NCBI GenBank assembly: GCA_947095585.1
Contig: OX352761.1
Location: forward strand, 26,193,777 to 26,257,776
Length of the DNA stretch: 64,000 nucleotides
Direction of reading: 5' to 3'
Origin: Nephrocerus scutellatus
Lineage: Eukaryota > Arthropoda > Insecta > Diptera > Pipunculidae
Part shown: positions 11,701 through 20,500 of the stretch, one piece after another
Numbering within the stretch: the stretch's first letter is position 1
Layout: the number at the start of each line of letters is the position of its first letter
Translations under genes and position numbers: made by a program
Notes under the pieces: model-generated
The model's database searches: none
What the model saw: the letters and a program-made list of their open reading frames with translations, nothing else
What the model was told of the DNA's origin: nothing

Positions 11701-14700
11701 TCGCAAGATTCCACGACAGACGACCGACCGACTACCGACTGCCGTGCCACGGGCAAGTGAAGTTAATATACAGAATTTAAAAACTGAAACATCATGGCTC
11801 TACAGCCGGGGTCCGGTAATGACTTCACTATCTACTAATATATTTTGATTACATTCTAGTTTTGTTCTTAATTACAGCACCAGGTACTTTGTCTTAGAAA
11901 TGTTAAGCGTAACATCAGCTATTTGCAATAAGGGTTGGTGCTGCAATCTTAATCAAGGTATCATCGGCAAACATATTCACTTTCCAATTTTTTATAACTT
12001 CCACTATATCATTGATATACAGAATGAAAAGCAATGCTTCTTACGTAGATTCCTGCGGCACTCCGATTTTATTCGGTATTAGCGTAGAAATACAGTTATC
12101 GACTCGTTATCGATTACTAAACCATTCAAATTCCTTGCCTTGTTTTCCATATTTACTAAGTTTTTTTAATAAAATTTTTCTATCGATTGTTTTAAAAGCT
12201 CGTTTAAAATCCAGGAAAACTGCTACTACATTTTTGTTGCCATCTATCTCAGATTTTCAATCATCTAACATTAAGTTTAACGCAGTTTCACATGAATGGA
12301 ATTCTCGAAATACAGATTGTTGATCAACTAGAATATTGTGGTTTTTAATGTGGTTTATTAATTGATTTTTAACTACTCGTTCTATCACAGCGACGTTGGT
12401 AGAATATTTATCGGACGTAGTTCTTCTGAAGTTGTTGGCTTAAAAGTTTTCGGAATTGGAATAACCGTTGATGTTTTCCATGATTTCGGAACTTTAATAA
12501 TAATAATATTCGGCACCGGTGGGACACCGTGAAAAACACTTTTGGTGTTACTGGGATTCGAACCACTAACCTCCTGCTCAGTAGCCACGCGCATTTCCAC
12601 TGAGCCACGGCGCCCAAATTTCTGAACTTTAGCATAGCATCCAAAATGATAGTACGGTTTATTCCATCAATTCCAGCATTCGACTTCAGGCTCCTAATAA
12701 TTTTAGTTATTTCTTGGCAGGTAATGTTTTGAAAACAGAATGGTACTGGGTAAAGAAGCGTACTCAATTCATTAAAATTCTTTACATCTGGAATTTTGTT
12801 ATGAATGTCAATTACACTGGATTCCATTGTGTTGAGGTTTTAGTTTATATATCGGCTTTAACGTTTTCCATAGCTTTTTTGGATTATTTTAGTTTTCTAC
12901 GAATATATTTTTGAAATAATTGGATGGTTCCTTCCTTAATGCTTGTTTGTATATGTTTATGGCTCTTTTGTAATTATTCCAGCTCTCCGTTGATTTAATA
13001 ATTTTCATAATTCTATAAGACCTTAGTTTATCTTCTTAGCTTCAGTAATTTCAAATTTTCGATGAACAATGGCAGTTTAAGTTTAAGTTAAGTTAATCTC
13101 TTGGTATATCACAAATTGTTGATTTAGAGCATAATTAATTGATTCATGATAATTATTTTTCCGCGAACATATCTCTATCGGGTCGCAATTTTCTATTAAC
13201 TTCATCTTCCACTCATCCTTGGTTCAATATTTGGCGACAAGAAACACAATGATTTTGTGGAATTTCCAACATTTTTGAGTCTTTTCCGTTTTTGGAAGCT
13301 GATTTTAGATAAGCCTATTAGCTCGACAGTTGTGCGTGCCTTTTTCGTTTGTTACGGCTGGTACAACAGACGAATCCGGTACGATTCACTGTCAAGTTGT
13401 TGGCTTACAAGAAAGACATCAACTAGTTTCTGAAGGACCACTTACGTCATTTTTTGTAATATTTTCTTGGTCAAGGTTTTTTTAGTTTTCCCTGGCCATG
13501 ATTCATTGATTATAGCATTTGGACTTGCGTCGTTTTAGTTTCGTGAACGTTTTCTGTATTGTATTTTCAATGAATCCGGGAGAATTCTATGGAAATAAAT
13601 TGAAAGCGGCCGCAAACGCGAGAAATGTGATATATTGTAAATTACATTTCTTCGATTTTTCAATTTTATTAAATGGCTTAGACTACAGTGGCGCAAGTGA
13701 GTTCTCCCTTAACAATAATTTTAATTAAGATAGTAAAGCGAGCTTCTCAGCTCGCTATATGGATAGTTGTAACTCAGTCTAAAAACTAAATTATCCTAAA
13801 ATCCCAATAGTAACCATTTAATTCACAAAATTCGAATTTTTTTTTCTGTGGGAAAAAAATATTTTTTCTTATTTTTTTTTGGGAAATTCTTTATTTCTTA
13901 AAAAAAAACTTTTTTTTAATTTTTTTTTACATTCGCCACATCCGTCACACGCGTCACACGCACCACACGCGTCACAATTGTTTTATAACTAGACCCATTA
14001 AATTCTGACACGTAGAAGCCACGATATATGAATTCCTATACTAAAAACTTTACACTACTATAGACACACGAGCTAATGTATTCTGCTATGCGAGTTACTA
14101 CACACACCCGTGTATGTATATTTAGTAATTCAGTCTAAAGAATAATTTATCTTAGAAGCCTAATAGTATGCAACGTTAAATGTAGGTCTTTCATTCATAA
14201 TGAACTGAAAATAATACATTTTACTTTGCAAACGTTTGGGCTTAAAAAGTCGATAGCGATGCATAGATTGAGTATTTTTTTCAGTTTTCTCAGTGGTAGT
14301 AACCCCAATGAATAAAAAAAATTTAGCCATCGCAAGCCGAGCGCTAACAAATGTTTTTAAACAATTCCCATCAAAATTTGACTGGTAGAACCCGAGATAT
14401 ACGACACTACAAACAAACGTATAAACGTACATCCGTACAAATGTACACACTTTCGCTGAAAAATGTTCATGCCCGTTATAGACGGATATTTTTACTTGGC
14501 TTAAAACATTGGTCGTGGTCAAACTACATAGTCGTGTCAGTTTATTTGAGATACCAGATTCTCTCATGGCTTTATAAAGTTCTACTCTGGCTTTAAAATC
14601 TGTAAACAGATGGTGTAGGAAGTTTTAAAACTTTCTATCACCTGCCTAAGGGTGATAATCTGAAAAGTTGTTGATTTGCCAGGGATCAAGTGACACGGGT

Positions 14701-16611
14701 ATAGACCAATGATATGGGGCTTAAAGGATAGAGGAGAAAATCTTGTACGCGGTACACAACAACGTTATACCACGATAAATGCTGAAAGTGTTGATATCTC
14801 CTTTTAAGCTATGCGGCACACGATGCCTTTTCTCTAATTATCTGGCGTAGCTTCTTCAACCCATACTTGCACTATTAGTTCATGCAATGCTTGATTTAAT
14901 GAGCTCCGCTGTGATGCCATCTAATCTAAGAAGCATTTTTTTCGTCTGATTTGTCGCTCCGCTAACTGCAGTTATGATTGGTGGCAGTTTAGTGCGCTCG
15001 TCTGTTATTGGTGGAGCCTCCGATTCCTCAGCTAACTGGACATTTAACAACTTTTGGAACTGTTTTTCAAATCGCTTCAAGGCTGCCGTGTTGACTCGAA
15101 TCTAATTCGCGCTTGGAGCACTATTCCATTGTCACTTGTCATTGGTGTTCTCGTGTAAATTATTGGTGCCAATGTACTGCCTGAATAATTGCTCTCGAAC
15201 TAATTTGCGTGTTGGTGTCTTGCGTGTTTGATACTGATATCACCATTTTGTGTTTCTCCTATCAATTCTTGAGACAGCAACAATTCCCAGAGGTTGTTAA
15301 AGTATTCCTTTTCCTTACATTGGTGATTCACCTCTTATTGTAAATGGAATAGAGAATTCCAAGTCCGCCGACATTGCAACTTTGTTGTTTTCTTGCCACC
15401 TGGTCACTCTGGATGAAAGCCTTTTATTCGGCACTTACCTATTAGTTGATCATTTCAATATCAATATGCTAAAGCTAGTACCTGGTTGGATTTGTAAAGA
15501 TTTTTTAGCCACGATGTTAGACTATCCAGAGCATACCATCCGCTTGTCGGAGATCGTTAAAACTGATTGGATTTAGTCAGAGTTATGGACAAAAAATGGG
15601 AAGAACCACAATTTTATTCTTAAAAATCGTAAATGGAGCGCCGTGGCTCAAGTGGTTCGACTACTGAATGAACGGTTTGAAGTTCGAATCCCAGAAAAAC
15701 ATCCAGAAGCTTTGCACGGTCACACCGGTCCGAGAGTAATAACTGCCATGAGAAAGCTTCTCAAATCAGATGTAGCTTTAAATTGTAGATCCGTTTCATT
15801 AGTGTGCAATAATATAACACGCACAATATAGGGATAGTCGCGACAAGGTAGGCACTGGGACGATCTGTTGCGTCAAATATTAATAAAATAGTTAATTGCG
15901 CGAACGTCAGCATTGCATATCATAGATACTAAAATCCATAAAATTTCCGTATATACATCGGGATGCTTACAATGGGTACTGATTACCATTTATTAACATC
16001 AAAGTAAAAGTAATAATTCACAAAACGTACCAGTTTCCCCTTGTAATCATCGATCATCTCTGATAGGCGATATCGTAGACGATCTCTCTCCTTCCGCAGA
16101 ACAAATGTCCTTTGATTTATATTTGTCACAACCATTTGCACCGGCATTTTCTGATAGAGCCTCTGCATGTCCTTGTAATTAAGAAGATAATTGTGAATCT
16201 TCTTTGCATTTTCACCGTGCAAGGCCAGTTGCAATTTTGCCCTTCCGTCGCGGCATTGCTGTTTGAGAGCGCGATTCGAGCGTCGATAACGCTTCTTCAA
16301 TGCGGCGCTCTCGTGTCGTTTGTACTGCAAGTGCTTTCCTGCATTTTACAAATAATCCGGAGACAAAAGAGAAAGATTGGAAATGCTACACGTACCATAG
16401 ACAAACAAGTAAATCTATCTATCTATCTATCTATCTATCATAATATACCTAACAGATTGGTCATTCCCTTGAATTGCGTCTTCAGCGCATTCGGTTCCCA
16501 ACGTTCATCCATCATCATGTGTTCTTTGAAGAACGGAATTCCAAAGAAGCCGTGAGTTCGTGATGGCCGTGGAATAACTGGCTTGACAGTGAGTGCTTGT
16601 TGTTTAGGCAT
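5748..16611 (-). CDS. ten-exon coiled-coil protein, CCDC183/CCDC63/ODAD1-like
   Basis: Complete minus-strand host gene rebuilt from splice sites. Exons in transcript order: 16449-16611, 16031-16338, 9067-9372, 8870-8989, 8658-8800, 8437-8583, 8258-8392, 6178-6335, 5928-6104, 5748-5863. They sum to 1,773 nt (590 aa plus TAA), every junction keeps phase, and each intron is GT...AG. The start is the ATG at 16611 (MPKQQALTVKPV), the first in the open exon. The protein is charged and almost entirely helical: a long coiled coil across exons 2-3 (YKDMQRLYQKMP, NRVKYQNEFLLDEEV), the conserved-looking block NAIKTINVTYRRIIEVL near aa 195-211, and YTLWNMNEILRHVGRP towards the end. No signal peptide or membrane segment is seen. 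The layout resembles insect proteins annotated as CCDC183, relatives of the outer-dynein-arm docking proteins CCDC63/ODAD1, so an axonemal/sperm role is inferred. The gene model is firmer than the family name. Introns 2 (6.7 kb) and 7 (1.9 kb) hold transposon debris. Confidence 0.8.
6479..6680. repeat. dispersed short repeat R, copy 1 (in intron 7)
   Basis: The stretch GAAAGGCGAACTAAGAGG followed by CATGACAGTTATTC recurs in diverged form at 47360-47500 (GAAAGGCGAATTAAGAAG, CATGACAGTTATTA). The upstream 80 bases also align loosely. It is probably a small MITE or SINE relic; no ends could be defined. Confidence 0.4.
7073..7640 (-). mobile_element. RTE-like retrotransposon fragment (endonuclease end / linker)
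   Basis: A minus-strand frame (7073-7453) encodes the linker between endonuclease and reverse transcriptase: [37 protein letters not shown] and EKTVHRRKKAWEKNLVRELE. The endonuclease C-terminus continues in broken form to about 7640. The same protein stretch occurs in the copies at 25562-26240 and 34230-35790. The family has a CFDP2/BovB-like endonuclease, and the long copy at 39000-41604 ends in ATG repeats as RTE elements do. It lies inside intron 7 of the coiled-coil gene. Confidence 0.75.
7765..7925 (+). mobile_element. LOA-like C-terminal scrap
   Basis: Frame pieces reading EEEVETNDHIL and MALPWLRRIWSFFN match the C-terminal zinc-knuckle pattern of the LOA-like copies at 44340-45300 and 61511-61850. 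Short and broken. Confidence 0.4.
9417..9435. repeat. (CA)n microsatellite
   Basis: A run of about nine CA units just inside intron 2 of the coiled-coil gene. Confidence 0.85.
10123..10185. repeat. imperfect hairpin next to the G-rich repeat element
   Basis: AAAGAGCTCTACTTAAGTG...AACTTTCACATAAGTGCAGCTCTTT form an inverted repeat of about 25 bp with a short loop. It directly precedes the conserved start of the G-rich minisatellite element, so it may be that element's terminus. Confidence 0.55.
10186..10765 (+). repeat. G-rich minisatellite element GM, copy 1
   Basis: A conserved leader (TTTGCTTTTATATTAACTTG, then TCGGTTTATATGTCATTCTG) is followed by about 470 bp of degenerate tandem repeats with core GGTCTTGAGG or GGGTCTTGAGGG. 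One strand is almost free of C. The leader and the start of the G-rich body recur on the minus strand at 35786-35985, so this is a dispersed element and not a local expansion. No coding capacity. Confidence 0.65.
11150..11785 (-). repeat. unclassified repeat family K, copy A (four internal units)
   Basis: On the minus strand the copy begins with AATTCTGTATATTAACTTCA, followed by CTTGCCCGTGGCACGG. It ends with the family tail: TAGAGAATTTACATG, then AAAATTTTAATTTTTATG. Between lie four diverged units of about 125 bp. Each has a tract like TTTGAAGAAAATCG, a C/G-rich patch (GGGCACCCCTCGGCCCTCAG) and a tract like ATCGGAGATACACATGTG. No coding capacity. Related pieces lie at 24075-24370, 27480-27545, 29165-29204, 32040-32465 and 32676-33162. 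Helitron-type or MITE origin is possible but unproven. Confidence 0.6.
11870..13240 (-). mobile_element. non-LTR retrotransposon remnant (RT), split by a SINE
   Basis: The minus strand encodes a broken reverse transcriptase: CQEITKIIRSLKSNAGIDGIN near 12700, KVPKSWKTSTVIPIPKTFKP near 12440, HSCETALNLMLDD near 12290, VAVFLDFKRAFKTIDRK near 12220 and MFADDTLIKIAAP near 11960. Upstream (12840-13240) is the EN-RT linker. Several stops and frameshifts are present. The SINE at 12497-12617 interrupts it. The type is jockey/CR1-like without RNase H; exact clade not assigned. Confidence 0.65.
12497..12617 (-). mobile_element. tRNA-derived SINE, copy 1
   Basis: On the minus strand the head GGGCGCCGTGGCTCAGTGG contains a pol III A box (TGGCTCAGTGG), and GGTTCGAATCCC is a B box. 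A body follows with CACGGTGTCCCACCGGTGCC, and the tail is (ATT)n. Fourteen-base flanks ATTTCGGAACTTTA (12483-12496) and ATTTCTGAACTTTA (12618-12631) form the target duplication with one mismatch. It is inserted in the RT frame of the surrounding retrotransposon. A second copy is at 15632-15770. Confidence 0.85.
13455..13735 (+). mobile_element. CR1-like element, 5'-truncated 3' end
   Basis: TTTTGTAATATTTTCTTGGT through GTCGTTTTAGTTTCGTG matches the 3' UTR that follows the CR1-like RT at 56490-57935 (there at about 57672-57935). Only the 3' UTR is present, as is usual for 5'-truncated non-LTR insertions. Confidence 0.6.
13736..14479. other. AT-rich spacer with low-complexity runs
   Basis: Contains T-rich runs near 13840-13930, a short CACACGCGTCACACGC-type tract near 13945-13975, and a small palindrome AGCGAGCTTCTCAGCTCGCT near 13736. 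No gene recognised. Part of intron 2. Confidence 0.4.
14480..15125 (-). mobile_element. RTE-like retrotransposon fragment (RT)
   Basis: Minus-strand frame pieces (MRESGISNKLTRLCSLTTTN, then VLSQVKISV) align with the RT palm of the copies at 34230-35790 (MREFGIPNKLTRLCRLTMTN) and 39000-41604. The RT N-terminus, with its degraded LDGITAELI block, lies at 14880-15080. Internal frameshifts are present. Located in intron 2 of the coiled-coil gene. Confidence 0.7.
15632..15770 (+). mobile_element. tRNA-derived SINE, copy 2
   Basis: Starts GGAGCGCCGTGGCTCAAGTGG (A box region), has AAGTTCGAATCCC (B box) and the shared body GCACGGTCACACCGGTCCG. It is the same family as the copy at 12497-12617. It is more diverged at its tail and I found no clear target duplication. 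Confidence 0.7.
16412..16438. repeat. (ATCT)n microsatellite in intron 1
   Basis: About six to seven ATCT units lie within the 110-bp intron 1 of the coiled-coil gene (16339-16448). Confidence 0.85.
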
Positions 16612-17206
16612 TGCAGGATCTCAGAGGATGTTCAGCGTAGCACGATCAAATTGAATATACGTAAAATGATATGTCACACAAATTGCAAAGAAAAAAGAAT
16701 TTATTTGTTTTTGTTGAATTTTTGTCTATGAAATGTCAGATTTATAAAAGTCTTGGGGTTCTACGAATGACAGTTCCAAAGTAATCGGACGTACGCCAAT
16801 TTAGAGGACGAACAAACAAAAGAACTCCCCATATAACGGATAATCGCATTCAGGTACCCATCGCATCACATCGTCATCCGAACTTAGAGTTTTGCCTTTT
16901 TCCTTGTAAATGCAAAAAATATTACAAAAACATCTCACTTATTATCGCATGTTTGAGATTTAGAAAACATCACCGATTGGATAATTGCATAGTGGTACGA
17001 GTAGATACCGACAGATTTACTAAGTTCCCGCTGATCGATGTGCAACCAGCAAAAGACATGACAACAAAGCTGGAGACTATAATTTTCCGACTACGATCGC
17101 ACAATGATGAAGAATTTAGGGAGAAGAAGTTGTTACAAACGTCGCACTAAGCACGACTGACGAAGGAAAAGCGAATTACAAACTAAATTGAAATTGTTGA
17201 CGATGT
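16612..17206. other. 5' flank of the coiled-coil gene
   Basis: This is the sequence between the start codon at 16611 and the BEL/Pao insertion at 17212. It must contain the 5' UTR and probably the proximal promoter. I could not single out a TATA box or initiator with confidence. A plus-strand open frame of 65 codons at 16953-17150 shows no recognisable motif. Confidence 0.4.
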
Positions 17207-17211
17207 GATAC
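17207..17211. other. BEL/Pao target-site duplication, left copy
   Basis: GATAC, repeated directly at 23798-23802 on the other side of the element. Five bases fits the usual size for this superfamily. Confidence 0.9.
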
Positions 17212-17534
17212 TGTAGGGTGCGACGGCGGCGGCAGAGCTTAAATAAAAAGACACCACTGTAATGTTTAATATTAAAGAAATGTTTATTGTATTGAATATA
17301 ATTAAATAGTTGGAGTTTAGTAATAAGTGTTAAAATGGCGGCTTGTGTTTTATCGCGTGTTTCGGTTTGGTATTACGGCTTGTGTCGCGGCTTGTTGGCA
17401 GAAGTATTTCTGCGATGTGTTCTGAACTGCACGACGTCTACTTTTCAACTCAATTCAACTTTCGTATTGCTGCGCTATACTGCTTGTCAGCATCAAGTAC
17501 GATGTCGGTCACTATCAGTCGTCTCTCTCTAACA
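17212..17534 (-). repeat. BEL/Pao 3' LTR (323 bp)
   Basis: TG...CA-bounded LTR matching 23475-23797. It contains AATAAA on the element strand (plus positions 17283-17288), a likely polyadenylation signal. The last coding codon and the TAG stop of gag-pol fall in its first six bases. Confidence 0.95.
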
Positions 17535-20500
17535 CTCCTCCCCCCGTGAATCACCCAGGGATTCACCATCAACGGCAATGACGGCAAGTTTCGTGGCTGG
17601 GCGGCGGATATGTCCGGTTGCGGTTTTGACCTCTGCAAACCGCACTTGTCCATCTTTGGCAGGAAATACTCGAACTATTCGGCCTTTACGCATTTGACTA
17701 CGAGACTGACCTGATTCGCAAATTATGACCAGATCGTTGACTTTCAGTGGGCGTACTTCATCGTGCCATTTTGGTCGTTTTAGCAGCTGTGGTAGGTATT
17801 CGACGGTCCATCTCTTCCATAGGCGATCTTTAAGATTTTGACATATTCTCCATTGTTTCCTGAGGCAGATTTTATCATCAACTGGATGAGGCGTCTGTGT
17901 AGAGTTTACGCAGCCTATCAAGAAATGGTTCGGCGTCAATGGTTCGTCGTCTTCCATGTTAAGTGGGATATCTGTGAGTGGACGAGAATTTATGATGTTT
18001 TCGGCCTCGATAAATACACTTCGTAGGGTTTCTACCCTGGGTGTCTGGTCTGACAGTGTTCGTAGGAGTAGTCTTTTAATTATCCGAATTAGTCGCTCCC
18101 AGCAACCTCCTGAGCTAGGATTGGCGGGACAATTGAATACCCATTCGATATTACGGTTAGTGGCTTCCCTTTGTATATGGTCAACATCAAATAATTGACT
18201 GTCTTTCAATTCTCGTTGGGCTCCAATAAAGTTGGTACCATTGTCGCTTCTAATTCTGACCGGTGTACCTCTTCGATTGATGAAGTTGCGGAGACATACG
18301 ATGAAGGCATCCGTGGATAGATTCTCTGCTAACTCCAAATGGGCGGCTCTCACTGTCAGGCAAGTAAATATTACTCCCCATCGCTTTTCTCGTCGTCTTC
18401 CAATAGCCACGTTAAAGGGGCCAAATAAGTCAACTCCCGTGTAGGTAAACGGACGCACGTATGGAGTGACGCGGTCAATTGGCAGCTGACCCATGAAGGG
18501 TGGCACTGGTTTGGATTTCTCGATCTTGCACTTCATACATCTTTTTTGTACGGCTTTAAGAAGAGACTTGGCACGTGGAATCCAAAACTTTTGGCGAGCT
18601 TCGTTGAGAACTACTGCTGAATTTTGATGGTAGAGTTTCTCGTGAAAGTGGCACATAATAAGCTCGGAAACTATGTGCTTCTGCGGCAACAAAATTGGAC
18701 GTCTTGTTTGCAGTGGCAAATAAAGGGCTTCGTCGATGCGACCTCGAACCCGTAAAAGACCGTCGGGGTCCAGGTACGGCATCAATGAATGTATTGGGCT
18801 ATTTTTTAAAATAGGTTTTGATGACTTCAGGGCGGCAATTTCCTTTTGATATTCATCTTCTTGAACCATACGGCATAAATGATTTTCTGCACTGATTATC
18901 TCGTCGACTGTCAGCAAACCATTCGTTATACGCAGCGTTGAAAGCTTTCCCAGGCAAAGGAATTTTCTGACCGCACGCCTTACGTATGCTATCGTTCGTA
19001 TGAGCTTTAAATAAGAAGAGAAACGATTAAAAACGATAACTAAATTGTTACCTGTTTCACATTGGACGATTAGACAAGGCTTGACTTCTTCTTCTTCTGG
19101 TCCGTTTGACGGCAGTGGGATTATTGTGGCAGGCCAGTTATATTCAGGTAGTTGTAGAAATTCTGGGCCAGAAAGCCAGATGCTACTCGAATTAAGTTTC
19201 GGGGAACTTTTCGCGCGAGTGGCTACATCTGCGCTATTCTTATTTGTTGGCGTCCAACGCCATTGGGATGGTTCTGTTGACGTAAGAATTTCTCCAATGC
19301 GGTGACCCACAAATGCTTTATATTTTCGTTCAGCTGAATTGATCCAATATAAGAGGGTTCTGGAATCAGTCCAGAAAATGACCTGGGATATTTTGATATC
19401 GTGATTGCGAACTATTACTTTGCTGAGACGGGTCCCTAGGACTGCAGCTTGCAATTCCAATCTGGGAATAGACATAATACGTTGAGGAGCTCCACGAGTT
19501 TTACCAAAAACGAAAACAACGTCGACTCCTATTGCGTGGCTGATTCGAAAGTAACCGGCAGCAGCAAAGGCAACTTGGCTGGCATCTACAAATATGTGCA
19601 ATTGAATTTCCTCGGATTTGTTCATGTGCGGCGAATAACAACGCTGGATTTTGAATGTGTTGATATTTTGGAGGAATTCTTTCCACCATAACTTCCATTT
19701 GTTACTTATATCTGCAGGCAGTGGATCATCCCAAGCTATGTTGTTTTTCCAAGTGTCCCGGACCATTATTTTTAGGGACAGGAGGAATTCAGCGAGCAAT
19801 CCGTATGGATCAAAGATTGCCATCACGATCCCTAGGAGCTCTCGTTTTGTAGGCGGACGAATTCCTTCTAAGACATCTGGAGGTATGTGGTGGAACTTAG
19901 TTTTGAATTCGAAACTATCGACGACAGTGTCCCAATGCATACCCAGCACCTTTTCTGAAGTAGCTTGGCGTTCCATATTCACGGTGGTGGCACATCCTGT
20001 AGGGCTCTGGTTCATGTATGACTTTAGACGAGTTGAATTTGAAATGAACTGTCTTAAAACAAATCCGGCTTTCCTGTTGATCTTTACCACTTCGGTACAA
20101 ATTCGTATGGCTTCTTCTACTTGACTAAAACTAGTCACATAATCGTCGACATAATGTTGATTAATTATGGCTGCTGCTGCTTCGGGGTATTGTTGTTGAT
20201 GCTCCTGGGCATTGACATTCTTGATATATTCAGCACTGCATGGCGAACAAACGGCTCCAAAGATCATGGAAACCATGGCATAGTGATCAATTGGCTTATT
20301 TTTGTCTCCGTTCCTCCACAAGAACCGTTGGGCATGTTGGTCTTCTGGTTTAATGCGGATTTGCGAAAACATTTCTTCTATGTCGGCGGCAATGCCAATT
20401 GCACCTTCTCGGAATTTGAAAAGAATGTTTATTAAGGACTTGGCTTGTTCGGGTCCTTTAAGTAGTACAGAGTTAAGGCTTTTTCCATCTACTGAGGCTG

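Noticed and set aside
11150..11785. Calling family K a Helitron
   Set aside because: No TC start with CTRR end and hairpin could be fixed on the copies seen; left unclassified.
12550..12617. Possible tRNA gene on the minus strand (A and B boxes)
   Set aside because: The downstream half does not fold as a tRNA, there is an (ATT)n tail and a target duplication, and a second copy exists at 15632. It is a SINE.
16953..17150. 65-codon plus-strand frame that could be a divergent gene's exon
   Set aside because: No motif and no matching splice partner found before the BEL/Pao insertion or beyond it.
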